A stretch of DNA of 64,000 bases, taken from assembly GCA_963791805.1 (NCBI GenBank), contig CAWBTU010000004.1, positions 558,001 through 622,000 of the forward strand, in the 5' to 3' direction. Under the pieces are notes generated by a model. The model did not search any database. It was not told where the DNA came from and was given only the letters and a program-made list of their open reading frames with translations. This document shows, in pieces, positions 1 through 8,802 of this stretch. Source of the DNA: JACMJL01 sp963791805. Its GTDB lineage: Bacteria > Bacillota > Clostridia > Clostridiales > Clostridiaceae. Both the position numbers and the translations under genes were made by a program. Each line of letters begins with the position of its first letter. Position 1 is the stretch's first letter.

Positions 1-1273
1 TCCAGGTTCCACCAAGGAAATTCTTTAAAGACTCCTCACTTACTCCTGTTAATACATCATCATACCCGTGATTCTTAGGTATATTTATTTCTACTTTGCC
101 TCTTCTATTTTTATAGCTATTTAATGCTTCTACAATTATTCTTTCGCTTATTTCTTCTCTATCTTTAAAGGAGTATTCAATAAACTCTGCATTTGCTTTT
201 TTAGCTACATCATCAAGACAAACTTGTTTAACCATAAATTTATCTGCAATTGGCTCCACCCCAGGAAGTGTACAGTTAAACTCAGACACTAAAATATCTA
301 TTCCACCAGTTGCAAGCAAGGCTTCACTTGTAAAGTTGTTTCCTGCATGACCTGCAAATACTTCTTGATAATGTTCTCCTCTTAACTGTAAATCTTGACC
401 TACGCATGTACATCCTACTATTTTAAACCCCTTTGCTCCAACACTTTTTGCTCTAGCAGTTATAGCTTCTTCTATTAATTTATCCTGAAGATGGGCTATT
501 ACTGAATGTTGATGTCCTGTTACCATTAAGTTTATATAATCTTCATCTACAACCTTAAAACCTACTTTAGCTTGTCTAATAACTGGCTCACCAAGAATTA
601 CATCATTTAAAAGATTTGTTAAATTCAACCCATATAAACCAGTTGAAATACCTAAACTTAAAGTATTTAAAATCATATTTGCTGGATCACTACTCAAGTT
701 TGTTGATGTTTTAACCATAGCATCGAACACTTCTGATTTTGCTCCACCAGGCATAATCCCAAGCTTTTTCCAATTTTCAATTCTAGGTGCATATGCCATT
801 TTTTCCACAAGTTCCATTTTCTCAAATTTAGGTTTATATAAGTCCATAAGAACTTTATCTGAGACCTTTATTGCCTTTTCATAAATATCCGTCTCTTCTA
901 TTTCAAAAATTTTAGCAAGTCTATTCAAAGTTGCTTCACTTTTAATTTTCCCTTTAGTTTCGCCTATTGATTTTAAGTTTCTAGCAGTAGTTTCAACAAT
1001 ATGTATGTAACAGGCAGAACCTGTACCAACAGCTCTTAAAAAGTTTCTGGCAACAATAGTGTCTGCATTAGCTCCACACACTCCCTTTGGTGATTCTGGT
1101 GTAATCCTGCAGGGTCCATTTGAACAAAGCCTACAACAAACACCTTGCTGACCAAATCCACACTTAGTTTTTTGGTCGTCCACTCTATGATGAGCTGTCT
1201 CTACATCTAATCCCCCAATAAATCCTTCTAATACAGTATCAGCTGATTTGCAAATGTTACAATTTCCACACAT
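1..1273 (-). CDS. cooS: Anaerobic Ni-Fe carbon monoxide dehydrogenase catalytic subunit CooS (3' part beyond the window edge)
   Basis: Oxidises CO to CO2 at a Ni-Fe-S C-cluster in the cytoplasm and passes electrons through Fe4S4 clusters. Reading leftward from ATG at 1271-1273 gives about 424 residues; the family is about 630, so the C-terminal third lies off the window. The N-terminus has MCGNCNIC, then CGFGQQGVCCRLC and GPCRI, the Cys pattern of CooS clusters D and B, followed by GVCGANADTIVARNFLR. Further in are HQHSV, CTCVGQD and FNCTLPG, which hold expected C-cluster His and Cys ligands. The RBS is GAGGAGG, 7 nt before ATG. It follows an Rrf2-type gene by 93 bp, so Fe-S or redox control is likely. 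No accessory cooC or cooF is visible on this side. Hybrid cluster protein was considered, but the N-terminal motif spacing is that of CooS. Confidence 0.95.
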   Translation of the reverse strand, partial: MCGNCNICKSADTVLEGFIGGLDVETAHHRVDDQKTKCGFGQQGVCCRLCSNGPCRITPESPKGVCGANADTIVARNFLRAVGTGSACYIHIVETTARNLKSIGETKGKIKSEATLNRLAKIFEIEETDIYEKAIKVSDKVLMDLYKPKFEKMELVEKMAYAPRIENWKKLGIMPGGAKSEVFDAMVKTSTNLSSDPANMILNTLSLGISTGLYGLNLTNLLNDVILGEPVIRQAKVGFKVVDEDYINLMVTGHQHSVIAHLQDKLIEEAITARAKSVGAKGFKIVGCTCVGQDLQLRGEHYQEVFAGHAGNNFTSEALLATGGIDILVSEFNCTLPGVEPIADKFMVKQVCLDDVAKKANAEFIEYSFKDREEISERIIVEALNSYKNRRGKVEINIPKNHGYDDVLTGVSEESLKNFLGGTW

Positions 1274-1334
1274 TTTTGAATTCCTCCTCATATTTATGTA
1301 TTGTTTACCTTTTTAGTATAGTTTAACTTATAAT

Positions 1335-1371
1335 TTTAGGTATGCCTATTTACTCTTGTTGCATACCTAAA
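1335..1371 (-). promoter_or_regulatory. Perfect 11-bp inverted repeat between the Rrf2 gene and cooS
   Basis: TTTAGGTATGC (1335-1345) and GCATACCTAAA (1361-1371) are perfect inverted copies separated by 15 bases, starting inside the Rrf2 stop codon. On the coding strand no T-run follows, so a simple intrinsic terminator is unlikely. It could be an operator for the Rrf2-type regulator or an RNA hairpin separating the two cistrons. Just downstream lies TTAAACTATAC, an 11-mer also present in the opposite orientation before the Rrf2 gene (1793-1803). Confidence 0.6.
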
Positions 1372-1780
1372 TTTCTCCATTAACTAATTGTTTAAAATTA
1401 ATGCTTTCTAATTCTAAACTTAAACTTTTCTGTACTTTTGTCATGGCTTTATGAACCATACATACACCACTTCTATTCAAATTACATAAGCTTGGTTCGA
1501 TTACACATCTATTAACACATATTGGACCATCTATTGCTTCAATAACATCCTTTAAGCAAATATGCTCTGGTAATCTGTTGATAGCATAACCTCCATTAAC
1601 TCCTCTATAAGATCTTACAATTTCTGCTTGTATTAGCTTTCTTAAGAGCTTTAATAGAAAACGGAGTGGTATTCCTTCACTTTCTGAAATAGTTTTTGCT
1701 TCTATTTTTTCCCCATACCCTAATTTAGATAAATGAAGTACTACTCTAAGTCCATAATCTGCTTCTTGAGTTATTTTCAT
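1367..1780 (-). CDS. Rrf2-family transcriptional regulator with three-plus-one cysteines, probably Fe-S binding
   Basis: A 137-residue winged-helix regulator. The N-terminus MKITQEADYGLRVVLHLS and the wing region RSYRGVNGGYAI are standard Rrf2. The C-terminal half has Cys in the order CVNRC, SLC and GVC (about residues 89-107), resembling the cluster loop of IscR, NsrR and RsrR, so the protein probably senses Fe-S status, NO or redox state. The RBS AAGGAGA precedes ATG. A consensus promoter lies upstream, and cooS follows on the same strand, making cooS the obvious candidate target together with autoregulation. The family assignment is firm; cluster binding and signal are inferred. Confidence 0.9.
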   Translation of the reverse strand: MKITQEADYGLRVVLHLSKLGYGEKIEAKTISESEGIPLRFLLKLLRKLIQAEIVRSYRGVNGGYAINRLPEHICLKDVIEAIDGPICVNRCVIEPSLCNLNRSGVCMVHKAMTKVQKSLSLELESINFKQLVNGEI

Positions 1781-1820
1781 ACTGAATTCTCCTTAAACTA
1801 TACCTGTTTGGTGCAGTTTT

Positions 1821-1849
1821 ATTATAAATTTTTTCTCTTTTCATGTCAA
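1821..1849 (-). promoter_or_regulatory. Consensus sigma-A promoter of the Rrf2-cooS unit
   Basis: On the minus strand TTGACA (1844-1849) is separated by exactly 17 bases from TATAAT (1821-1826). Both hexamers match the housekeeping consensus. The predicted start lies near 1814. The stretch ACAGGTATAG before the RBS overlaps the early transcript and could be bound by the regulator. Confidence 0.85.
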
Positions 1850-1942
1850 TAGTATTTCTGCATTTTCCTGCTAACTTTATAACAGACATTATATTAAATT
1901 CAAAATAGTAGTTCCTCATTTTGTAAAAAATATATAGTTTAC

Positions 1943-2203
1943 CTACCGATGTGGATTCTCGGACACAATTCCTACTGATTCCATTAATTGTGTTATCACA
2001 TCTGTATTAAATTGTTCATGCATTTCATTTAATTTAGCAAAAACCCCACCTGCAGTTGTTGTTACATATAACGGCTTAAGATTGTTTAGTGCCAAAGCTT
2101 TCATATCGTCAATACATTCAGAGCACTTACATATATGCTCATATCCATCTAAGACTTGCGGCAACATGCGATCCACCATTATCTCCATGTAATTTCTAAC
2201 CAA
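1943..2203 (-). CDS. comFB: ComFB-family protein
   Basis: An 86-residue protein with the ComFB family layout: VRNYMEIMVDRMLPQVL, then a Cys pair in CKCSECIDDMKALALNNL, then LYVTT and VITQLMESVGIVSENP. ComFB was named as a late competence protein of Bacillus; related proteins in other bacteria have been linked to c-di-nucleotide signalling, and its function here is unknown. The start is TTG at 2201-2203 with GGGGATG just upstream; family members begin at this position (VKNYME). It lies 18 bp after the ABC-F gene and is probably cotranscribed. The cysteines suggest a metal site. Confidence 0.85.
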   Translation of the reverse strand: MVRNYMEIMVDRMLPQVLDGYEHICKCSECIDDMKALALNNLKPLYVTTTAGGVFAKLNEMHEQFNTDVITQLMESVGIVSENPHR

Positions 2204-2221
2204 TTATTTCATCCCCAAACT

Positions 2222-4120
2222 TCAATTATTCTGTTTGTTTATTTTCTCTTCAAGCTCATTTAAATACATCCATCTTTCCATCTTTTCTTCTAAATTGGAT
2301 TCTAGTTTCTCTTTATCCTTTAGAAGTTGCTGCAGGCAAGCGAAATCTGAACTTGATTCTGCTATCTTACTTTCAACTTTAATAATTTCTTCTTCTAGTT
2401 TAGAGATAACTATGTCAATTTCTTTAAATTCATGTTGTTCTTTAAAAGTGAATTTTAATGGCTTTTCTTTTTTACTAATTGAAGGGTTTTTATCAACTAC
2501 TTCTTTACTACTATCAAGTTCTTTATTTGAAGTAGATAAATTCTCTCTGATAATATCTTTTACTTCTGAGTAATTTCCTGTATATTGAATTATTTCCCCA
2601 TTACCTTCAAAGGAAAATATTTTACCTACAATTCTATCTAAGAAGTACCTATCATGAGAAACTGCAATCATTGCACCTTGGAAATCATCTAAATAATCTT
2701 CAAGAATTGTTAATGTTTGAATATCTAAATCATTTGTTGGTTCATCTAAAAGTAATATATTAGGTGACTCCATTAAAACTCTCAAGAGATAAAGTCGTCT
2801 TTTTTCCCCACCAGAAAGTTTGGCAATAGGAGTCCATTGGTCACTTGGAGGAAACAAAAATCTTTCAAGCATTTGAGAAGCGCTTACTTTATACCCTTCA
2901 GCATTAGATATGAATTCTGCACCTTCTCTAATATATTCAATTACCCTCTGCTCATTATTCATATGATAAGTTTCCTGTGAGTAAACACCAATTTTAACCG
3001 TTTCACCAGTTTCAACAATACCTGAGTCAGCCTTAAGCTTGCCACTTATAATATTTAGCAAAGTAGATTTTCCGCTTCCATTAGCACCTATTATTCCAAC
3101 TCTATCATTTCTTAAAAGAATATAATTAAAATCGCTAATTAGCTTCTTATCATTAAAACTTTTACTTATATTTTGTAACTCAATTATTTTTTTACCCAGT
3201 CTACTCCCAGCCAAAGATATTTCTATTTTCTCCTCTGAAAGATCCATTCTATTTTCACCTAATTGCTCAAATCGGTCAATTCTTGCCTTTTGCTTTGTAG
3301 TTCTTGCTTTTGCGCCTCTTCTTATCCAAGCTAGTTCTTTTTTAAATAAACTTTGCCTCTTTTTTTCGTTTGCTTGCTGAATATCATCTCTCTCTAGCTT
3401 TTTCTCTAAGAAGTTACTGTAACTACCTTTATATGTATAAAGGTTACCCTTGTCTAATTCAATAATCTCATTTACCACTCTATCTAAAAAATATCTATCA
3501 TGTGTAATCATTAAAAGAGCACCTTTTCTCTTATTAAGGTACTGTTCAAGCCAATCAATAGAATCACTATCCAAATGATTTGTTGGCTCATCTAAAATCA
3601 ACAAATCTGCTGGAGTAATCAATGCCGAAGCTAATGCTATTCTTTTTTTCTGTCCCCCTGAAAGTCTTCCAACTTTTGCTTTAAAATCTGAAATTCCAAG
3701 CTTGGTAAGTATTACCTTAGCTTCACTTTCTAAACTCCATGCATTCAGTTCATCCATTTCATGGGTGATTTTAATCATTTTTTCATTACTAGGATTATCC
3801 TCATTAATAGCCTTCTCATATTCCCTAATAAGCTTCATGGCAGGAGTATTACCCTTAAAAACTTGTTCTAATACTGTAGCTTCAAAATCAAAATCTGGAT
3901 TCTGACTTAAAAATTCTACACTAACTGAATTTCCACGTATTATTCGACCTGAATCACTGTTTTCCACACCTGCAATGACTTTTAACAAGGTAGATTTGCC
4001 AGTACCATTTATTCCAATTACACCTATTCTATCCCCATCATTTATACCCAAATTTATATTATTAAATAATTGCTTTTCACTATAACTTTTAGAAATATTT
4101 TCTGCACTAATAAAATTCAT
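2222..4120 (-). CDS. ABC-F family ATPase (Uup/EttA type)
   Basis: A 632-residue protein with two fused ABC ATPase domains and no membrane segments. Domain 1 (about 1-250) has Walker A GINGTGKS, signature LSGGQ and Walker B LLILDEPTNHLD. Domain 2 (about 310-530) has GANGSGKS, LSGGE and ILLLDEPTNDLD. The inter-domain linker is rich in Lys and Arg (KARTTKQKAR), and a charged coiled coil forms the last 80 residues, as in Uup. ABC-F proteins act on ribosomes or DNA intermediates; some give resistance to ribosome-targeting antibiotics, but this cannot be read from sequence. The neighbouring MFS exporter makes a resistance or stress role possible. Confidence 0.9.
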   Translation of the reverse strand: MNFISAENISKSYSEKQLFNNINLGINDGDRIGVIGINGTGKSTLLKVIAGVENSDSGRIIRGNSVSVEFLSQNPDFDFEATVLEQVFKGNTPAMKLIREYEKAINEDNPSNEKMIKITHEMDELNAWSLESEAKVILTKLGISDFKAKVGRLSGGQKKRIALASALITPADLLILDEPTNHLDSDSIDWLEQYLNKRKGALLMITHDRYFLDRVVNEIIELDKGNLYTYKGSYSNFLEKKLERDDIQQANEKKRQSLFKKELAWIRRGAKARTTKQKARIDRFEQLGENRMDLSEEKIEISLAGSRLGKKIIELQNISKSFNDKKLISDFNYILLRNDRVGIIGANGSGKSTLLNIISGKLKADSGIVETGETVKIGVYSQETYHMNNEQRVIEYIREGAEFISNAEGYKVSASQMLERFLFPPSDQWTPIAKLSGGEKRRLYLLRVLMESPNILLLDEPTNDLDIQTLTILEDYLDDFQGAMIAVSHDRYFLDRIVGKIFSFEGNGEIIQYTGNYSEVKDIIRENLSTSNKELDSSKEVVDKNPSISKKEKPLKFTFKEQHEFKEIDIVISKLEEEIIKVESKIAESSSDFACLQQLLKDKEKLESNLEEKMERWMYLNELEEKINKQNN

Positions 4121-4204
4121 TTTTCTCTCTTTTCTACTGTTTTATTTTCAAATTAATACTAACTTCTTTATAACATATTTAAAATAAAAGAGCAAATTAT
4201 GTAA

Positions 4205-5464
4205 TTAGAATTTACTACTATAACTCCTATAATTTTTAGACTTATTATCTACCACAAAAAACATTTCAAATATTGCCCAAGCAATTAAAGTGGAACCGCC
4301 TGCAAACCATATGGGGAAATTTATATTTATTGATGAAACAAATCCAGCAATAATAGGAGGAATTGTCTGAGCCAACGCTGATATTGATCTATTTATTCCT
4401 AATATTTCTCCTTGCTTTTCTTTTTTAGACAAATTTGAAATTATAGCTATTCCATTGGGTTGATTCAAACCTTGGAATATGGATATAAAGGGTATGACTA
4501 AAAATAAACAAATACGTTTATCTACAAAAGTAAGAATAGGAAGAGTTAATGCTAAAAACAACAATGAAAAACTTAAAATCTTTTCAGAAGTTAATTTATT
4601 TGAAATTAGTCTCAAAACAAAGCCTTGAGCAAAAGCTATCCAAATACCCATGTAAGCAAAAAAATCTGCTATTTGTGATTGAGTAAATCTAAATTTATGA
4701 ATTAAAAAGACTTGGAAAAATTGTGTAAAAAAATTAAATCCAATTGTTAATAAAAACATAACTAGAAACATTACCCTCATATTGCTATATTTAAAGGCTT
4801 TCCTTAAATTTACGAATCCTGAAAAAATGTTCACCTTTACTTTTCTTCTACATTCTATAGTTTCTTCAAAATTAAAAAATACTAAAATAACATTCAAGGT
4901 AGCCAAAAATATTGAAAGATAAAAAGGAGTTGCATATGAAAACCAACTAACAATTGAAGGATCTGATAGTTTCCCACCTATATAAGGTCCTATAACAAAT
5001 CCTAACCCAAAAGCCATTCCAATGAGTCCGAAATTCTTAGATTTCGTTTTTTCATTACTTATGTCTGCAATTGAAGATTGAGCAATAGATATATTTCCAC
5101 CTGTAAATCCATCGATAATTCTACCCAAAAACAAAAGATAAATATTTTTGGAAATTATTCCATATATCAAAATCAAGTAACCAATAACAGTTCCTAGCAA
5201 TGATAACAGGAGCAATTTTTTTCTTCCCTTATTGTCAGCTAAAGTTCCTAAAATAGGTGCACCAAAAAATTGTGCAAAGGGGTAGGATGCAATTAAAAAT
5301 CCGTATAGTAAAGTTCTTGTTGAAAAAGCACACCAAAATGGTAGTACTCCGCCCATTGGATCTAAAATTAGTGCGGGTAAAATAGGAATAATAATTCCAA
5401 GACCAAGCAGGTCTAAAAACACAGTAAAAAAAATTGTCTGAATTGAAAACTTATTATTTTTCAA
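4205..5464 (-). CDS. MFS transporter, TetA-like multidrug efflux type
   Basis: A 419-residue membrane protein with about 12 hydrophobic segments. It begins KFSIQTIFFTVFLDLLG followed by GIIIPILPALI, as in TetA/TCR exporters. The loop 2-3 signature LADNKGRKKLLL matches the MFS A motif, and GRIIDGFTGGNISIAQSSI resembles motif C/D of drug:H+ antiporters. Translation probably starts at TTG 5462-5464, six bases after a GGGGG Shine-Dalgarno. It is 84 bp upstream of the ABC-F gene. Substrate unknown. Confidence 0.85.
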   Translation of the reverse strand: MKNNKFSIQTIFFTVFLDLLGLGIIIPILPALILDPMGGVLPFWCAFSTRTLLYGFLIASYPFAQFFGAPILGTLADNKGRKKLLLLSLLGTVIGYLILIYGIISKNIYLLFLGRIIDGFTGGNISIAQSSIADISNEKTKSKNFGLIGMAFGLGFVIGPYIGGKLSDPSIVSWFSYATPFYLSIFLATLNVILVFFNFEETIECRRKVKVNIFSGFVNLRKAFKYSNMRVMFLVMFLLTIGFNFFTQFFQVFLIHKFRFTQSQIADFFAYMGIWIAFAQGFVLRLISNKLTSEKILSFSLLFLALTLPILTFVDKRICLFLVIPFISIFQGLNQPNGIAIISNLSKKEKQGEILGINRSISALAQTIPPIIAGFVSSININFPIWFAGGSTLIAWAIFEMFFVVDNKSKNYRSYSSKF

Positions 5465-5580
5465 TTAATACCCCCAGAAAAATTGCTTATCTACTTAATT
5501 TAAAATTTAGATATTGGAATGCTTTTCAACTCAGCATTAGTTTATTTATATTTAGAAAATGCAACTAGTATGTAACACTT

Positions 5581-6495
5581 TTATCTTATTTCTATTGTTT
5601 TTATAATATTGTAAAGTGTCCTATTTACCTTTGTATCTATTCCATATTCATCGCCCATTTTGCATACTTGTCCAGCAAACATCTCAACTTCAGTTTTCCT
5701 TCCTGCCTCTATGTCCTGTAACATGGATGTTTTGTTTTGGGGATCAAGCTTTTCGAGTATTTTGTACCAATCCGCTACATCTTTAGCATTTAAGTTAACA
5801 CCAACCTTTTCTGATAGTCTTATTACCTCCCACATGGCATCGTCCATAAGGTCTCTAGCTTCTTTTATATTCATAAAGGCCTTATAAGGCGCTCTTAATA
5901 CTGCTGATGCTTGATTTATTCCAACATTAATCATATATTTCCACCAAAGTGTACGAATCATATCCTCCGGAATAACGTAGGGAATATTTGCCTTATCAAA
6001 AACTTCACGTACTGCTTCAACTTTAGGTGAATATATTTTATTTGTTTTCTCACCAAAATTAATTTTCCCAGAACTAGAAAATCTGATTTTATTTTCTTCT
6101 CTAACGGCATCAATACCTACGCACATTCCATATAGCATCTTTTCCATACCAAACTCTTCACCTATAATCTCTTCACTAGAAATTCCATTGAGTAAAGAAA
6201 GAATAATTGTATCTGGTCCAACAAAATTTTTCATAGCATTAATAGTTTCTGATAAGTCATGATATTTTACACAAACTAAAATTAACTCTGCTATTTCACC
6301 TTTTGTTTCTGAATCTACATAATTAAAATCGTAATTCATACCATTTATTATGAACTTATTCCTTTTGTATTTTTCAATTCTATCTTTGTTTGCAATAACT
6401 TTAACAAAATCAGAATTAATGTCAAAAAGCTTGCTTGAATATGTTCCACCTATTCCACCTAATCCGATAACATGTACCCTATCAATTTTTTTCAT
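5581..6495 (-). CDS. panE: Ketopantoate reductase family protein (PanE/ApbA)
   Basis: A 304-residue two-domain dehydrogenase. The Rossmann domain starts HVIGLGGIGG, the NADP-binding loop. LVCVKYHDLSETI and LSLLNGISSEEII match the PanE region that positions the nicotinamide. The C-terminal helical domain has KYMINVGINQASAVL, with the family Lys and Asn, and a late motif TEVEMFAGQVCKMGDEYGI. Family activity is NADPH reduction of 2-dehydropantoate to pantoate for CoA synthesis, although many paralogs reduce other 2-keto acids. No other pantothenate gene is nearby. It starts 11 bp after recQ and is probably cotranscribed. Confidence 0.85.
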   Translation of the reverse strand: MKKIDRVHVIGLGGIGGTYSSKLFDINSDFVKVIANKDRIEKYKRNKFIINGMNYDFNYVDSETKGEIAELILVCVKYHDLSETINAMKNFVGPDTIILSLLNGISSEEIIGEEFGMEKMLYGMCVGIDAVREENKIRFSSSGKINFGEKTNKIYSPKVEAVREVFDKANIPYVIPEDMIRTLWWKYMINVGINQASAVLRAPYKAFMNIKEARDLMDDAMWEVIRLSEKVGVNLNAKDVADWYKILEKLDPQNKTSMLQDIEAGRKTEVEMFAGQVCKMGDEYGIDTKVNRTLYNIIKTIEIR

Positions 6496-6506
6496 TGTTA
6501 GCCCCC

Positions 6507-8657
6507 CTAATTAATTGCATCTTTCTTTTGATAATTACATTTTAACAAAACAGCTTTTATTGCTATATAAGGTATTTCTTTAGGCAACGCTTCTTTAATT
6601 GGTTTTAATGTTGTAGCACCTAAAGACTCTATTGTACTAATAATTAGCTCCTCATATTCTTTGGGAATTAATGAATCTAAATCAACACTATAACCTTCAA
6701 GATAACAATCCATTATATGCCCTTCTACTGTACTTAATGCCATTTCTCTTTCTTTTGCAATTTCCTTTATAGATTTGCCTTGTTTAAATAAGTTATAAGT
6801 AACAATATAGCTTTTTATCTTTTCATTTTTTTCAACAGTTACTTTATTTTCAATACTTGATGCTATAGATTTTAAAGTTATTCCATTTTCAATAGCATAG
6901 CTTTTTATTGTATCAATAAATTCATCACCATACTTTTCAAATTTCTTCTCACCTACACCTTTTATTGCTTTAAACTCTTCACTATTACTTGGCATTAGAG
7001 AACACATTTCTGTAATAGTTGAATCATTGAAAACCATATATGGAGGTAATTTTTCTCTTTGGGATATTTGCTTTCTTAAACTCTTTAAACGTGATAGTAG
7101 ATCTTCTTTAACCTCATGTTTTTCTTCTAATTTATGTAATTTCATAAATACTTTCTCATTGCTTTTTAATACAGCAGTGGATTTGGAGGTAAGTTTCATA
7201 ACAGCATACTCGCTATCTGTAAGCTTTATATAACCATCTGCTATTAGTTTATTCACTATAAGTTGAATATTATCTCTTTTGTAGCTTCTCATTAACCCAT
7301 AAGTGGATATTTTTTCCAATCCATAATCCAACACTTTTTTGTTTTGAGAACCTTTTAGTACATCGATAATTACATTTTTACCAAATCTTTCTCCTGCCCT
7401 ATAAACACAGGATAAAATCATCTGCGCTTCTATTGTAATATCTTTAAGTTCCCTTTTATCATTACAAATACTACAATTTTCACAGTTATCCTTTACATTC
7501 TCTTCGCCAAAATAATTCAATATATATTTTCTTAAGCATGTTGATGTATAGCAATAGTCTACCATAAATTGAAGTTTTTTATATTCAAAAGTCTTTCTTT
7601 CTTCTTCTAAATTAGATTCATCAATAAAAAACTTTTGAACGTACATATCCCCTGGGCTAAACAAAAGGATGCATTCACTTGGCTCACCATCTCTTCCTGC
7701 ACGGCCTGCTTCTTGATAATAAGCCTCAACGTTTTTAGGTATATTGTAATGAATAACATACCTTACATTTGATTTATCAATTCCCATTCCAAAAGCATTT
7801 GTTGCCACCATAATATCTAAATCATCATAAATAAAGGCTTCTTGCATTTTACTTCTATCTTCATCTTTCATACCTGCATGATACATCCCTGCCTTATGTC
7901 CATCTTTTAAAAGGAATTCATAGATATTTTCAACTTCCTTTCTTGTAGATGCATAAATAATTCCAGATTGACTATCATTTTGCATTAAATAACTTCTTAA
8001 AAATCCTCTTTTATTCTCTCCAACTATAACTGAATAATTTAAGTTACTTCTATCAAACCCAGTAACATGTATATCTGGAGAATCTAATTCCAATAGTTTA
8101 ATAATATCTTGTCTTACTAATTCTGTGGCAGTAGCCGTAAGTGCAATTACTATAGGTCTGTTTTCAAATCTATTGATAAAAGAAGAAATTTTAGTATAAC
8201 TTGGTCTAAAGTCATGACCCCAATGCGATACACAGTGTGCTTCATCTATAGCTACAATTGAAACCTTTAAATCATCTAGTCTTTGACAAAAACTTGGAGA
8301 ATCCAATCTTTCAGGAGCTACATATATAAGCTTATACCCACCTTCTGAAGCACTTTGCAATCTATTCTCAATTTCATTATTTGATAAAGAACTATTAATA
8401 AAAGTAGCATCCACACCTATACTATTTAAATAATCCACTTGATCCTTCATCAATGCTATAAGGGGTGAAACAACAATAGTAACGCCCTCAAATATTAATG
8501 CTGGGAGTTGATAACATATAGATTTTCCACCTCCTGTTGGCATTATAACAAGACTATCTTTTCTATTCATAACACTTTCAATAGCAAGCTCCTGTCCGCC
8601 TCTAAAAGCATCAAATCCAAAATACTTTTTTAATACCTTTTTACAATTTTCTATCAT
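6507..8657 (-). CDS. recQ: ATP-dependent DNA helicase RecQ
   Basis: A 3'-5' superfamily 2 helicase of recombination and fork repair. In order: aromatic-rich FGFDAFRGGQ (Q motif), Walker A PTGGGKS, motif II DEAHCVSHWGHDFRP, motif III ALTATAT, motif VI QEAGRAGRDG, a zinc site CLRKYILNYFGEENVKDNC plus CSIC, an RQC winged helix, an HRDC domain around 505-585 and a C-terminal helical HTH-like extension (SIKEIAKEREMALSTVEGHI). About 716 residues, longer than E. coli RecQ because of that extension. ATG at 8657 is preferred over the ATG five codons upstream because TTAGGAGA, the RBS, lies between them. Confidence 0.95.
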   Translation of the reverse strand: MIENCKKVLKKYFGFDAFRGGQELAIESVMNRKDSLVIMPTGGGKSICYQLPALIFEGVTIVVSPLIALMKDQVDYLNSIGVDATFINSSLSNNEIENRLQSASEGGYKLIYVAPERLDSPSFCQRLDDLKVSIVAIDEAHCVSHWGHDFRPSYTKISSFINRFENRPIVIALTATATELVRQDIIKLLELDSPDIHVTGFDRSNLNYSVIVGENKRGFLRSYLMQNDSQSGIIYASTRKEVENIYEFLLKDGHKAGMYHAGMKDEDRSKMQEAFIYDDLDIMVATNAFGMGIDKSNVRYVIHYNIPKNVEAYYQEAGRAGRDGEPSECILLFSPGDMYVQKFFIDESNLEEERKTFEYKKLQFMVDYCYTSTCLRKYILNYFGEENVKDNCENCSICNDKRELKDITIEAQMILSCVYRAGERFGKNVIIDVLKGSQNKKVLDYGLEKISTYGLMRSYKRDNIQLIVNKLIADGYIKLTDSEYAVMKLTSKSTAVLKSNEKVFMKLHKLEEKHEVKEDLLSRLKSLRKQISQREKLPPYMVFNDSTITEMCSLMPSNSEEFKAIKGVGEKKFEKYGDEFIDTIKSYAIENGITLKSIASSIENKVTVEKNEKIKSYIVTYNLFKQGKSIKEIAKEREMALSTVEGHIMDCYLEGYSVDLDSLIPKEYEELIISTIESLGATTLKPIKEALPKEIPYIAIKAVLLKCNYQKKDAIN

Positions 8658-8754
8658 TTTTTCTCCTAACATATATATTAAATTTCTGATATTTATTCTA
8701 TAAAAATTCTATCCACTTTTCTAAATACTATTACTTATAAACCAATTATATAAT

Positions 8755-8790
8755 AAAAAATGCCAGTATAATTATTAAACTATACTGGCT
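8755..8790 (-). terminator. Intrinsic terminator after the PAS-GGDEF gene
   Basis: GCCAGTATA (8762-8770) pairs with TATACTGGC (8781-8789) over a 10-nt loop. On the minus strand a run of six T follows directly. It lies 12 bp beyond the stop codon of the GGDEF gene. Confidence 0.85.
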
Positions 8791-8802
8791 TGAGAATTTG
8801 TT

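Noticed and set aside
1..1273. Hybrid cluster protein instead of CooS
   Set aside because: The CGFGxxGVCCRLCxxGPCRI spacing and GVCGANADTIVARNFLR are those of carbon monoxide dehydrogenase.
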